Of a stretch of 64,000 bases of DNA, positions 24,284 through 33,259 are shown in pieces. The position numbers and the translations under genes are program-made. Under the pieces are notes generated by a model. The model searched no databases and was not told the origin of the DNA. It saw nothing but the letters and a program-made list of their open reading frames with translations. Every line of letters starts with the position of its first letter. Position 1 is the stretch's first letter. This DNA is from Vibrio fortis (GTDB lineage: Bacteria > Pseudomonadota > Gammaproteobacteria > Enterobacterales > Vibrionaceae). The stretch lies in NCBI RefSeq assembly GCF_000695685.1, contig NZ_JFFR01000027.1, positions 310,001 through 374,000 on the forward strand. Reading direction: 5' to 3'.

Positions 24284-25483
24284 ATGATAATAAAACCCGT
24301 TATAAAGGGTGTCGTTGCCAAAAATGCGCACCCCCTAGGCTGCCAACAAGCGGTCAAAAAACAAATTGAATTCGTAAAAAGTGCCCCACAGATAAAAAAT
24401 GGACCTAAGCGTGTATTGATTATTGGGGCATCTTCAGGCTTCGGCCTTGCCGCCAGAATCGCCCTCACCTTTGGCGGAGCGCAGGCCGACACGATCGGTG
24501 TATCTTTTGAACGTGGTCCTAATGAGAAATCCCTAGGCAGCGCCGGCTGGTACAACAATATCTATTTCAAGCAAGAAGCCAAACGTGAAGGTCGCAAAGC
24601 GATAAACATCGTTGGTGATGCTTTCTCCAAAGAAACTCGCTCACAAGTCGTTGAAGCCATTGAAACGTACTTCGAAGGCGAAGTTGATCTAATCATCTAC
24701 AGCCTTGCTGCTGGTGTACGCCCTAAAGCCAATACTGACGAGTTCTGGCGCTCTGCTATTAAGCCAATCGGCCAAAGCGTCACAGGAAACACCATTTCTC
24801 TTGAAGACGACAGCTGGAACACCACCACACTGGAACCCGCGACGGAAGAAGAAGCTGAAAGCACGCTCAAAGTCATGGGTGGTGAAGATTGGAGCCAATG
24901 GGTCGATGAACTGATTAACTCCGAATCCATTGCAGAAGGATGTAAAACCATCGCCTTCTCTTATGTGGGCCCAGAAGTTACACACCCTATTTACCTTGAT
25001 GGTACCTTAGGTCGTGCGAAGATCGACCTTCATCAAGCAAGCCATGCCCTTAACCTTGAAATGGCAAACTTTAGCGGCGGCGCATACGCGACTGTCTGTA
25101 AAGCGCTAGTTACCAAAGCAAGTGTCTTCATCCCGGGTTTAAGCCCTTATCTACTGGCTCTTTATCAGGTAATGAAAGAGAAAGGCACGCATGAGACATG
25201 TATCCAGCAAATGCAACGTCTATTTAGCACCAAGCTCTATGGTCAAGATAAGGTTCCACTCGATGGTGAGCGTTTGATACGAATGGATGACTGGGAGTTA
25301 GAGCCAGAAACTCAATCTCATGTTTCAGAGCTTCTTCGAGCAATGAACGAAACCAACTTTGCCCAAATTGGTGATTATGCTGGTTTCAAACAGGAGTTCA
25401 TGCAACTCAACGGTTTTGAGTACTCAGGAATTGATTACACTCAGCCTTTGAAAACAGAAGATTTTATAAATCTCAAGCCGTAA
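24284..25483 (+). CDS. fabV: Trans-2-enoyl-ACP/CoA reductase FabV (NADH)
   Basis: 399 residues. NADH-binding IGASSGFGLAARIALTFGG near 48-66, catalytic Y-x8-K in PIYLDGTLGRAKIDLHQAS (Tyr near 235, Lys near 244), and the specific NAHPLGCQQAV N-terminus identify the FabV class described in V. cholerae. It performs the last step of fatty-acid elongation and is resistant to triclosan compared with FabI. Monocistronic, with a terminator at 25523-25555. Confidence 0.96.
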   Translation: MIIKPVIKGVVAKNAHPLGCQQAVKKQIEFVKSAPQIKNGPKRVLIIGASSGFGLAARIALTFGGAQADTIGVSFERGPNEKSLGSAGWYNNIYFKQEAKREGRKAINIVGDAFSKETRSQVVEAIETYFEGEVDLIIYSLAAGVRPKANTDEFWRSAIKPIGQSVTGNTISLEDDSWNTTTLEPATEEEAESTLKVMGGEDWSQWVDELINSESIAEGCKTIAFSYVGPEVTHPIYLDGTLGRAKIDLHQASHALNLEMANFSGGAYATVCKALVTKASVFIPGLSPYLLALYQVMKEKGTHETCIQQMQRLFSTKLYGQDKVPLDGERLIRMDDWELEPETQSHVSELLRAMNETNFAQIGDYAGFKQEFMQLNGFEYSGIDYTQPLKTEDFINLKP

Positions 25484-25522
25484 TTCCTTTGTTTCTCAGG
25501 TATGAGACTTAGATTCAGTTTT

Positions 25523-25555
25523 GAAAGCCTCTAGCAAATTGCTGAGGCTTTTTTA
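25523..25555 (+). terminator. Terminator after fabV
   Basis: AAAGCCTC-TAGCAAATTGCT-GAGGCTTTTTT: an eight-pair outer stem extended by AGCA/TGCT inner pairs, with six Ts on the plus strand. Confidence 0.9.
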
Positions 25556-25671
25556 TGTAACCTACCTATACTCAAATTAACAGTTTCATTACATCTCTAG
25601 GTGCATATAACATCGACAGGGAGACGAGACCACAGGAAGTGGTTCGTCTGGTGACAATGACATGGAGTCTT

Positions 25672-27579
25672 ATGAAAAAGATCAAAACGCTCGATTTAGA
25701 CATTCCCAGTGACATGAAAGTCGGATGGCAAAACATCGTAGACTTACTGGCGAACATAACGCATGTACCCGCAGCGCTGATCATGCGAGTACACCCCTCC
25801 TCAATTGAAGTTTTTTCAACCAGCAAATCCAACGGCAATCCCTATAAAGTTGGAGACTCTGAAGAGTTAGGACACGGCCTTTACTGTGAAACGGTAATGA
25901 AGTCGAACAGTCGTTTGGTCGTTCCCGATGCGACCAAAGATCCTGCATGGGAAAATAATCCTGATGTCGAACTGGGGATGATCTCGTATTGTGGTATCCC
26001 TCTGCTCTGGCCTAATGGTGAGGTATTCGGCACCATCTGTATTCTCGATAGCAAAGAGAACCACTACACACCAACTTACATCCAACTACTTGAGAGTTTT
26101 AAACTATCCATTGAGTCGCAGCTCCAGACGCTCTATCAAAATGCCAAACTATCTAAGTTGAATAAAGAGCTAAAATCTAGAGTCCATACGCGAACCCAAG
26201 ATCTGGCCAGCCTTAACTATTCACTCAACCTTGAGATCGACAAACGCAAAGCCGCTGAACAGAAGATCAATTACCAAAAGAATCACGACCTAGGCACGGG
26301 CTTCCTTAACCGCAATGCATTCGAATCTCGCTTGAACCTGCGTCTGTCCAACGAGCTCAAGTTAAACAACCAACCTTTTGTTGTTGTACATATAGGATTT
26401 ACCAACGGTAGACGAATTCAAGCTCGTTATGGCTATCAAGCTTTCGATGATGTATTAGTCGAGTATCGACGTAAGCTATCAACGATTGAAGGCATCGAAG
26501 TTCTGACAGGAAGGCCCACCTCGGTCGATTTAGCCCTCGCATACACGACAGTAGGATTACATTCGCACCTAGACACACTTTGTGAACAACTGGTTCAAGT
26601 TGGGCATTCCGAGTTTTCAATAGGCAGAGACAAAATTCATCTACACGCGTTTATCGGCTTATCTATCACCGAGAGTGAAGACAACGCGGAAACAGCCCTC
26701 AAAAAAGCCTCTGCAGCCATGTTGGCCTGTAAAGACTCAGGACAAAAGTACTGCTTTTATTCGCAAGCGTACAACGACGATCAAATCCACCTTAATAAGA
26801 TTGAAGGTTATCTGCTTCAAGCGGTGCGCAATGATGACCTTATGCTCTACTTCCAACCGAAAGTGTCACCAATGACACATAAGTGGGTTGGAGCTGAAGC
26901 ACTTCTTCGCTGGCGTCACCCTGTTCTTGGTGATATTTCCAATGAAACCCTTATCCATATGGCGGAACAAAATGGATTGATCTTCGAAGTCGGAAATTTC
27001 GTGCTTCGCTCGGCCATAGAGAAAGCCAAAGAGTGGTCTGAGTATGTTGACGACTTTAAAATGGCGATAAATGTCTCAGCAGTTCAATTAAAGAACGTTC
27101 AGTTCTATGAACAAATCGTCCATCTGCTTGAAACCTATCACCTGCCGGCTCGATTCCTTGAGCTAGAAGTGACTGAGAGTGGTTTAATTGCCGATGAGGT
27201 TATTGCTAAGAATACATTAGAATCATTGCATGACCTAGGCGTGACATTGTCACTTGATGACTTTGGTACTGGCTACGCATCCTTTGGATATCTCAAGAAG
27301 TTCCCATTTGATGCTATTAAAGTAGATAAAAGCTTTATCGACCAAATGCATAACTCTGAAGACGATACTGAAATCGTTCGCTCTATTGTTCAAATTGCCA
27401 AAAAGCTAGACCTCCAAGTAGCGATTGAAGGCATAGAGAACGAAGAACAAGAACAGTTCATCATTCAAGAAGGGTGCGATATTGGGCAAGGATACCTCTA
27501 CGGTAAGCCGATGACATGCCAAGAGTTCGAACATAACTTAGCTGACCAAAACTACCCAAACAGCAGTCGATACGCCTAA
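25672..27579 (+). CDS. GAF-degenerate GGDEF-EAL cyclic-di-GMP phosphodiesterase
   Basis: 635 residues from ATG 25672, with GGAG four bases upstream. GAF domain about 20-150 (ends GEVFGTICILDS), coiled coil about 150-200, GGDEF-like domain about 205-365 opening HDLGTGFLNRNAFESRL but lacking the GGDEF signature, then EAL about 375-625. EAL residues are intact: AEALLRWRHP, NVSAVQL, ELEVTESG, DDFGTGYASFGYLKKFPFDAIKVDKSFI, AIEGIE, GCDIGQGYLYGKP. It should hydrolyse c-di-GMP, with GAF sensing a small ligand and the GGDEF-like domain regulatory. No transmembrane segment. Contains matS at 27241. Confidence 0.92.
   Translation: MKKIKTLDLDIPSDMKVGWQNIVDLLANITHVPAALIMRVHPSSIEVFSTSKSNGNPYKVGDSEELGHGLYCETVMKSNSRLVVPDATKDPAWENNPDVELGMISYCGIPLLWPNGEVFGTICILDSKENHYTPTYIQLLESFKLSIESQLQTLYQNAKLSKLNKELKSRVHTRTQDLASLNYSLNLEIDKRKAAEQKINYQKNHDLGTGFLNRNAFESRLNLRLSNELKLNNQPFVVVHIGFTNGRRIQARYGYQAFDDVLVEYRRKLSTIEGIEVLTGRPTSVDLALAYTTVGLHSHLDTLCEQLVQVGHSEFSIGRDKIHLHAFIGLSITESEDNAETALKKASAAMLACKDSGQKYCFYSQAYNDDQIHLNKIEGYLLQAVRNDDLMLYFQPKVSPMTHKWVGAEALLRWRHPVLGDISNETLIHMAEQNGLIFEVGNFVLRSAIEKAKEWSEYVDDFKMAINVSAVQLKNVQFYEQIVHLLETYHLPARFLELEVTESGLIADEVIAKNTLESLHDLGVTLSLDDFGTGYASFGYLKKFPFDAIKVDKSFIDQMHNSEDDTEIVRSIVQIAKKLDLQVAIEGIENEEQEQFIIQEGCDIGQGYLYGKPMTCQEFEHNLADQNYPNSSRYA
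27241..27253. promoter_or_regulatory. matS: matS site (MatP binding), perfect 13/13
   Basis: GTGACATTGTCAC, a full match to the consensus, in the EAL coding region directly before the DDFG codons. It lies 4.8 kb from the site at 22453. Confidence 0.93.
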
Positions 27580-27742
27580 TTGGATCATTTACTCACCAAT
27601 CCAAGCTCACATGGGAAGATTAGTGACGTAAATTACCGATACTTTGCAATTTACTCCGACTTTCCCTTTACTCTATAGGTGGTGATTTTTATAATCGCCG
27701 CCTTTCTATTTGTATCTTTCTCCAATTAAGGCATTTCTCGTT

Positions 27743-29398
27743 ATGGATCAGTTGACTGCAAAGCTCAAAAAGCTCGAAAAACAAAACTACCGTGCATATC
27801 AACAAATCAAGGGTCAATACGACTTTGCTGACTTTGAACTTCACATCGATCACATTCAAGGTGACCCATACGCGTCCCCTTCTCGCTTTCGTGCTACACG
27901 AGCTTGGTCGCTGACGGGTTTAGAGTGGCTGAAAGACAAATCACACGTATACCAAATCGCGGCGCGTGACTTTATTGCGCGCAGCTTTGCTGAATTTGCT
28001 AAGCAAGAGTCGAGCATCTCTATCGCGTTAACCGGTCAAACGGTCCTTGATAGCACAGCGGTACTGTTTACTGAGCACGGTATCGAAATCCGTTTCCGTA
28101 TTAACCTGCCAGCTGATGGTCGTAGTATTCTAGCGAAGAAAGCAAACAACATTATTACGTTCTATCTGCCTAAGTTTATTCGCCGTGCAACACTAGAACG
28201 TGAACTAGACTTTGACGCGCTGATTGAACACTGCCAAACCATCGAAGATCAAGAAGCACTTCGCTCGCAACTTGACGAACATAATCTAGCAGCTTTCGTT
28301 TCCAACGGTAGTGTTTTGCCACGTATTGCAGGTAACTGTGACCTACCAATGAAAGATGCTGTCACGTTTGAGGCTCCTGAATCTCTCTCTGTGACACTAA
28401 AGACACCTAATCGTGGTGAAGTAAAAGGCCTAGGTATTCCTAAAGGCATTACTCTGATTGTGGGTGGTGGCTTCCACGGTAAATCAACACTGCTTAATGC
28501 CGTTGAGCGCTCTATCTACAACCACATTCCAGGCGATGGTCGTGAAGGTATTGTTACCGCGCTAGATACAATGAAGATTCGCGCAGAAGATGGTCGTTGT
28601 GTTCATAGCTTGAACCTATCGAACTACATCAATCACCTACCGATGCAGAAAGACACTTCAGACTTTACGACTCAAGATGCTTCTGGTTCAACATCTCAAG
28701 CAGCATGGCTACAAGAATCTATTGAAGCAGGCGTACAAACGCTACTGATCGATGAAGATACCTCTGCAACCAACTTTATGATCCGCGATGAGCGTATGCA
28801 GGCGCTAGTTGCGAAAGGTGACGAGCCAATTACGCCACTTGTTGATCGTATTGGTCAGCTACGTGATGAAATGAACGTTTCTACCATTGTTGTTATGGGT
28901 GGTTCTGGTGATTATCTGGACGTTGCAGACACGGTTATCCAAATGCACGACTACCAAGCAGTAGATGTGACTGAAAAAGCGAAAGAAGTGATTGAGCAGC
29001 ACCCTACCCAACGTCATAACGAGTGTGAAACCGCACTTGAAATGTTCGTACCACGCTCACTCAACCGTGCATCTCTGATGAACATTCTGTCTGATGGCAA
29101 ATTCCGAGTGAACGCGAAAGGCAAAGATTCGCTGCGCTTTGGCAAAGAATTCACCGATTTATCAGCACTTGAGCAACTAGAGTCTGCATCAGAAGTTAAC
29201 GCGATTGGTTGGGCATGGTTCCAGTTTGCTCAACTACCGGGTTGGTCAAACAACCCAGCGAAAGAGTTTAACGATATGCTGGATAAAGACTGGCACGCGA
29301 ACATGCCGAACTACGGTGATCTAGCGAAGCCAAGAACTCTCGATATCATGGCTGCTTTGAACCGTATGCGTAAGTCTCAGTTCAAGCCATCTAATTAA
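27743..29398 (+). CDS. ABC-ATPase-like P-loop protein (PF09818 type), unknown function
   Basis: 551 residues from ATG 27743 (MDQLTAKLKKLEKQNYRAYQQIKGQYDF), the usual family start. Walker A at about 245-256 (VGGGFHGKSTLLNA) and Walker B at about 340 (QTLLIDEDTSATNFM) are clear. There is no LSGGQ; GSTSQAAWLQESIEAG occupies the region. The N-terminal 240 residues contain the DNA- or RNA-facing lid of this family (FELHIDHIQGDPYASPSRFRA). No partner gene is next to it. Members are widespread and uncharacterised. It ends at a strong terminator. Confidence 0.85.
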   Translation: MDQLTAKLKKLEKQNYRAYQQIKGQYDFADFELHIDHIQGDPYASPSRFRATRAWSLTGLEWLKDKSHVYQIAARDFIARSFAEFAKQESSISIALTGQTVLDSTAVLFTEHGIEIRFRINLPADGRSILAKKANNIITFYLPKFIRRATLERELDFDALIEHCQTIEDQEALRSQLDEHNLAAFVSNGSVLPRIAGNCDLPMKDAVTFEAPESLSVTLKTPNRGEVKGLGIPKGITLIVGGGFHGKSTLLNAVERSIYNHIPGDGREGIVTALDTMKIRAEDGRCVHSLNLSNYINHLPMQKDTSDFTTQDASGSTSQAAWLQESIEAGVQTLLIDEDTSATNFMIRDERMQALVAKGDEPITPLVDRIGQLRDEMNVSTIVVMGGSGDYLDVADTVIQMHDYQAVDVTEKAKEVIEQHPTQRHNECETALEMFVPRSLNRASLMNILSDGKFRVNAKGKDSLRFGKEFTDLSALEQLESASEVNAIGWAWFQFAQLPGWSNNPAKEFNDMLDKDWHANMPNYGDLAKPRTLDIMAALNRMRKSQFKPSN

Positions 29399-29447
29399 TT
29401 CGCTAACTGGCAGACCGATTCAGTGATTTTTTATCACTAAGCCCAAT

Positions 29448-29479
29448 AAAAAATAGTGCGTTGAACGCACTATTTTTTT
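29448..29479. terminator. Bidirectional terminator between the P-loop ATPase and the J-domain gene
   Basis: AAAAAATAGTGCGTTGAACGCACTATTTTTTT: an eight-pair AGTGCG-type stem with a short loop and T-runs on both strands. Confidence 0.93.
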
Positions 29480-29498
29480 ATCTATAACATATTGAATA

Positions 29499-30119
29499 TT
29501 AATGTCTTAAAACATTCCACGCTTCACACAAGACTCGAAACTGATCACTATTCCCATCTTCTCTATCAGGGTGCCAACGTAATGCGAGTTTTCTCCATCG
29601 CTTGCGAATTTCAGCTGGTGACGCATCCATTGGCAATTCAAACAACGACAGCGCTTTGCCTCTGTCCATGTCTCCAATATCTTCTCCACCGACAAACTTA
29701 CGATAGCGAGTCCAAAACTCATTCAATAGTCTTTTCACCTCACCCTCATCGGCTTCGTAATTTTCCCAATGCACGTAATAATCTCGTAAAGGATCTTCTG
29801 GATCGATTGCATGTCCATTGGCGTAATAGCGGCCATGCATCAGTTCAATATCCATCGCCTGTACCTGTAACCAGCTCTCAGGGAACAAAGTCTCTTGTAA
29901 TTGATACAAAGCGTTCATGATTAAGAAGTTCTTCTTAAACAGATCCTTTTCTGGTTTCGGGTCCAAGATAGGAACTAAACCGAGATCGTTAAGATGCGTC
30001 GCAAGCGTATGAACCTTCCAGCCCCGAGGTTGCTTCTTCAGTACCTCCATGATCGGCCAAAGCAATGGATTTTCCATGTGAGTCTGAAAAGGTGCACTCA
30101 CGTCTTGTTGTTCTAACAT
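29499..30119 (-). CDS. DnaJ-related protein with C-terminal J-domain
   Basis: 206 residues. The N-terminal part (about 15-140) is the DNAJ-related helical domain (PLLWPIMEVLKKQPRGWKVHTLATHLND ... PESWLQVQAMDIELM). The C-terminal 60 residues form a J-domain (SLFELPMDASPAEIRKRWRKLALRWHPDREDGNSDQFRVLCEAWNVL), with the HPD needed to stimulate DnaK. The reversed order, J-domain last, is typical of this class rather than DnaJ. Client is unknown. Confidence 0.9.
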   Translation of the reverse strand: MLEQQDVSAPFQTHMENPLLWPIMEVLKKQPRGWKVHTLATHLNDLGLVPILDPKPEKDLFKKNFLIMNALYQLQETLFPESWLQVQAMDIELMHGRYYANGHAIDPEDPLRDYYVHWENYEADEGEVKRLLNEFWTRYRKFVGGEDIGDMDRGKALSLFELPMDASPAEIRKRWRKLALRWHPDREDGNSDQFRVLCEAWNVLRH

Positions 30120-30288
30120 AGTATGGAGCCAGTTTTATAATGCAGATTGGTTCATATATACATTGAAAGCCATCATTGCTGATTTGTCGAGGCTTTAACC
30201 AAAAGTTTCAACGGTTGAGCCCAATAAAACTCAATCAATAACTCTTTGAAATTGAACAGCTAGTCAAACAGTTAGCCGTCATTGAAAT

Positions 30289-30317
30289 ACAAAAAAGCCA
30301 GCAAAATGCTGGCTTTA
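30289..30317 (-). terminator. Terminator after the 2OG-Fe(II) oxygenase gene
   Basis: On the minus strand AAAGCCAGCATTTTGCTGGCTTTTTTG: an eight-pair stem, four-base loop and six Ts, 25 bp after the stop. Confidence 0.9.
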
Positions 30318-30341
30318 AACTTGTTATGGAATCAGGCTTGC

Positions 30342-31181
30342 TTAGATAACACCTAGCTCGCGTAGACGTTCCATTAGGTATTCATTCGCTGTGTACTTCT
30401 CAGACAACACCACTTCTGGTTTAGGGTGTAGGAAAAGAGGCAATGAAATACGAGACTTCTCTTGGCGCTCACCTGTTGGGTTAATTACACGGTGCGTTGT
30501 CGATGGGAAGTAACCACCTGATGCTTCTTGAAGCATGTCACCGATGTTAATGATCAGGTTACCGAAATCACAAGGCACGTCTAACCATTGGTCGTCTTTA
30601 GTTTTCACTTGTAGACCAGGCTCGTTCGCAGCAGGAAGAACCGTTAGTAGGTTGATGTCTTCATGAGCAGCAGCGCGGATTGCACCTGGCTCTTCATCAC
30701 CCTGCATTGGTGGGTAATGTAGAACACGAAGCAGAGTCTGCTCGCTACCGTTGATCATTTCAGATAGTGCTACAGAGAACTTCTCTTGTACTTCTTTTGG
30801 AGCGTGAGCTTCAACCCAACCCAATAGCTCTTGAGCAAATGCGTTTGCGCGCGCATAGTAATCTAAGATCTGCTCTTTTAGCTGCTCAGGGATTTGACCC
30901 CAAGGGTAAACGTGAAAATACTCTTTAATGTCTTTAACGCTGTGTCCTTTAGCGACTTCTGAGACAGAAGGTGGAAAGTATCCGTCTTGTGTATCAACAT
31001 TAAACTGAAAATCGTTCTTCTCTTCTGTCATGAAGAATTGGTACCAATTTTCATAGATAGATTCTACGAGTTCTTTAGGGATCGGGTGGTTCTTTAGAAC
31101 ACCGAAGCCGGTTTCACGTAGTGAGCGAACAAATTGCTCTGCTGCATCGTCAGCAAGATAATCGACAGTTTCCAGTTTCAT
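30342..31181 (-). CDS. 2-oxoglutarate/Fe(II) oxygenase, isopenicillin N synthase-like
   Basis: 279 residues. N-terminal FVRSLRETGFGVLKNHPIP is the DIOX_N pattern. The iron triad is HEDINLLT (His, Asp) near 175 and THRVINP (His) near 232; the 2OG-binding Arg is in RISLPLF near 245. NIGDMLQEASGGYFPSTTHR is the family core. Substrate is unknown; the branch includes small-molecule hydroxylases and ethylene-forming-like enzymes, and I cannot place it. Monocistronic with its own terminator. Confidence 0.88.
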   Translation of the reverse strand: MKLETVDYLADDAAEQFVRSLRETGFGVLKNHPIPKELVESIYENWYQFFMTEEKNDFQFNVDTQDGYFPPSVSEVAKGHSVKDIKEYFHVYPWGQIPEQLKEQILDYYARANAFAQELLGWVEAHAPKEVQEKFSVALSEMINGSEQTLLRVLHYPPMQGDEEPGAIRAAAHEDINLLTVLPAANEPGLQVKTKDDQWLDVPCDFGNLIINIGDMLQEASGGYFPSTTHRVINPTGERQEKSRISLPLFLHPKPEVVLSEKYTANEYLMERLRELGVI

Positions 31182-31383
31182 GGCTTTCTTTCTAGTTATG
31201 TATGTAGTGAACGGGGATTTTAGGGGGCGCTTTGTCGTAAATCAAACTTTTGTGAAACTCTAGCAATCGTTTGTCTAGATACTGCGCGTTAACCCACTTT
31301 TTCAACATATTTTGTAAAGTGAAAACGAATTGTACAGTGTTCAATATTATGACAACATACTCAATTATTGATGAGGACCACTT

Positions 31384-32016
31384 ATGACCACCACGACTGA
31401 ACCTTTGCCCACTGCTCTGAGCCGCAATCGCTCCCTATTAATACTGTCTGCAGCTTATCTAGCCGTTTTTCTATTTTCTGCAATTGAGCCCTCATCAAGA
31501 GCAGTCTGGATAGCAGAGATTATTCCAGCCGTTGGCATCTTGGCAGGTATCTGGTGGTTCTCACGCAAGCTCACCTTCTCTAACACTGCATATGTCTTAA
31601 TGTTTATCTGGTTAGCTCTTCACACGATCGGTGCAAAATACACCTTCGCAGAAGTACCTTTTGATTGGTTTAATCAGCTGATTGGCTCTGAGCGTAATAA
31701 CTTCGACCGTGTTGCTCACTTCTCTATCGGGCTATACGCCTACCCACTGGCTGAATACCTGATTCGCAAGAAGCTATCGTCACCGATTATCGCAGTTTGG
31801 TTCTCTCTATTTGCGATCATGAGTGTCGCAGCCGGTTATGAAATCATTGAGTGGTGGTACGCGGAATTGGCTGGTGGAGATGAAGGCATCGCATTTTTAG
31901 GCTCGCAAGGTGACATTTGGGACGCTCAAAAAGACATGCTGTGTGACACATCAGGCGCTATCGTTGCGTTGATAATCATGAAACTACAGGGCCGAATAAG
32001 TAAGCCCAAAGCATAG
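31384..32016 (+). CDS. YjdF/DUF2238 inner membrane protein
   Basis: 210 residues with about six membrane segments (LLILSAAYLAVFLFS, WIAEIIPAVGILAGIWW, TAYVLMFIWLALHTIGA, and further ones at about 120-160 and 195). The conserved NNFDRVAHFSIGLYAYPLAEYLIRKK and GYEIIEWWYAELAGGDEGIAFLGSQGDIWDAQKDMLCDTSGA blocks, with clustered acidic and His residues in the membrane, are the DUF2238 signature (E. coli YjdF). Function is unknown. ATG at 31384 follows GAGGACCACTT. Confidence 0.9.
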   Translation: MTTTTEPLPTALSRNRSLLILSAAYLAVFLFSAIEPSSRAVWIAEIIPAVGILAGIWWFSRKLTFSNTAYVLMFIWLALHTIGAKYTFAEVPFDWFNQLIGSERNNFDRVAHFSIGLYAYPLAEYLIRKKLSSPIIAVWFSLFAIMSVAAGYEIIEWWYAELAGGDEGIAFLGSQGDIWDAQKDMLCDTSGAIVALIIMKLQGRISKPKA

Positions 32017-32049
32017 CGGTCATCAAACAGGCTTTGATAATTCAAACTA

Positions 32050-32084
32050 AAACAAAGGAGCACTTCATAGTGCTCCTTTGTTTA
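32050..32084. terminator. Bidirectional terminator between yjdF and the zinc-ribbon gene
   Basis: AAACAAAGGAGCACTTCATAGTGCTCCTTTGTTT: a perfect stem (AAACAAAGGAGCAC-type arms, short loop) with T-rich ends on both strands. Confidence 0.92.
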
Positions 32085-32092
32085 TCCATCTC

Positions 32093-32344
32093 TTACTTCA
32101 TAGTGACCTTTCCACCTATCATCTTAAACGCAGGTGTTCCTCTCACTAAGGTATCTCTGGCGAATTCAATCTGACAGCCAGGACAATGGCATGGCGTTGT
32201 TGTGTAGTCTTCAACGATTCTCTCTTTAAAGCATTTTACCAACGCTCCTTTGCCACCTTTTCGGTACTTGAAGAGTTGCGTCTTACACTTAGCACAGAAT
32301 ATCTGAACCGTTTTGCTTGGTTGTTTCTTATTAGGTTTAGCCAT
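32093..32344 (-). CDS. 83-aa zinc-ribbon protein
   Basis: Cysteines in FCAKCKTQLFKY (CxxC) and PCHCPGC (CxCxxC) could bind one Zn ion; the N-terminus is basic (MAKPNKKQPSKT) and the rest soluble. It lies 12 bp after the EamA gene in the sgrR-EamA operon and ends before the shared terminator. It resembles small Vibrio zinc-ribbon proteins of unknown role; nucleic-acid or protein binding is likely. Confidence 0.75.
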   Translation of the reverse strand: MAKPNKKQPSKTVQIFCAKCKTQLFKYRKGGKGALVKCFKERIVEDYTTTPCHCPGCQIEFARDTLVRGTPAFKMIGGKVTMK

Positions 32345-32356
32345 AAATGATTTGGA

Positions 32357-33250
32357 TTAACTGTTTTTAGGAGCAAAGATTACCGCTGCAATACCGACAA
32401 AGATAACGCCGGATGCGATAACAAACTGCAGCGTGACAGGTTCGGATAAAAATACAACACCACCGAGAGTCGCAATGATGGGCACGCTTAACTGCGCCAC
32501 CGATGCCGTCAATGTACTGAGTTTTTTGACCACTTGATACCAGAGCGTGTAGCCCATTGCAGAAGCAAAAACACCAGACAATAGAGCATAAGTGACACCA
32601 GAGCTGCCCATAAACATCGAGTCAGGCATCAGTTCATTGAATGAAACCACGATAAGCAGCACAAGAGATGCCAGCCCTGCATAGCTAAAGTTGATCATGG
32701 TAGCGTGCAGTGGATCATTCACTTTACGCCCAGCCAAGGTATAACACCCCCAACCTATGCCTGCCAACATCATAAGCAGTGCCGCTTTAAAATCCAAAGC
32801 GTGTTGTTGGTTATCAGGCCAAAGCAGTATAACTAAACCACTAATTGCAATCACACAACCAAACCACTCTAGTAACGACATGCCTCTTGCTTGAATCAAG
32901 TGCGCCACCACCATAGTCAGTTGAACCATCACAAACAAGATTAAGGCGCCTAAACCGGCTCCGAGCGCGACATACGCATAGGAAAAACCAAACATATAGA
33001 CGAGCAAAGCACCAATTGAAATTGGATTGCCCTTCCATTTCGATGACTGATTATTTTCTCCACCAGCAAGTTGCTGTTTTGAGCGAGTTACAGCCCAGTA
33101 AATTAGTATTAAGGTGATTGCACCGGAGACAATACGAATCAAGGAGAAGCTCAAAGGGTCGATACTATTGTCTGCAAGTGCCCATCGACACAGTACGGAG
33201 TTAGCAGCAAAAGCAATGAGTGTAACGAGCGTTAGAAAAATAGTAGACAT
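32357..33250 (-). CDS. EamA-family drug/metabolite transporter
   Basis: 297 residues with ten predicted membrane segments in two five-helix EamA repeats (1-145 and 150-295). The second repeat opens ALLMMLAGIGWGCYTLAGR and ends LGGVVFLSEPVTLQFVIASGVIFVGIAAVIF, a common EamA ending. Such proteins export amino acids, nucleotides or drugs; the substrate is unknown. It starts nine bases after the sgrR-like gene stop, so it is likely controlled by that regulator. Confidence 0.9.
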   Translation of the reverse strand: MSTIFLTLVTLIAFAANSVLCRWALADNSIDPLSFSLIRIVSGAITLILIYWAVTRSKQQLAGGENNQSSKWKGNPISIGALLVYMFGFSYAYVALGAGLGALILFVMVQLTMVVAHLIQARGMSLLEWFGCVIAISGLVILLWPDNQQHALDFKAALLMMLAGIGWGCYTLAGRKVNDPLHATMINFSYAGLASLVLLIVVSFNELMPDSMFMGSSGVTYALLSGVFASAMGYTLWYQVVKKLSTLTASVAQLSVPIIATLGGVVFLSEPVTLQFVIASGVIFVGIAAVIFAPKNS

Positions 33251-33259
33251 AGTGTGCCT

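Noticed and set aside
25650..25662. GTGACAATGACAT as a matS site
   Set aside because: Two fixed bases differ from the consensus.
29492..29920. 142-codon plus-strand frame
   Set aside because: It is antisense to the well-supported J-domain gene and has no domain or ribosome site.
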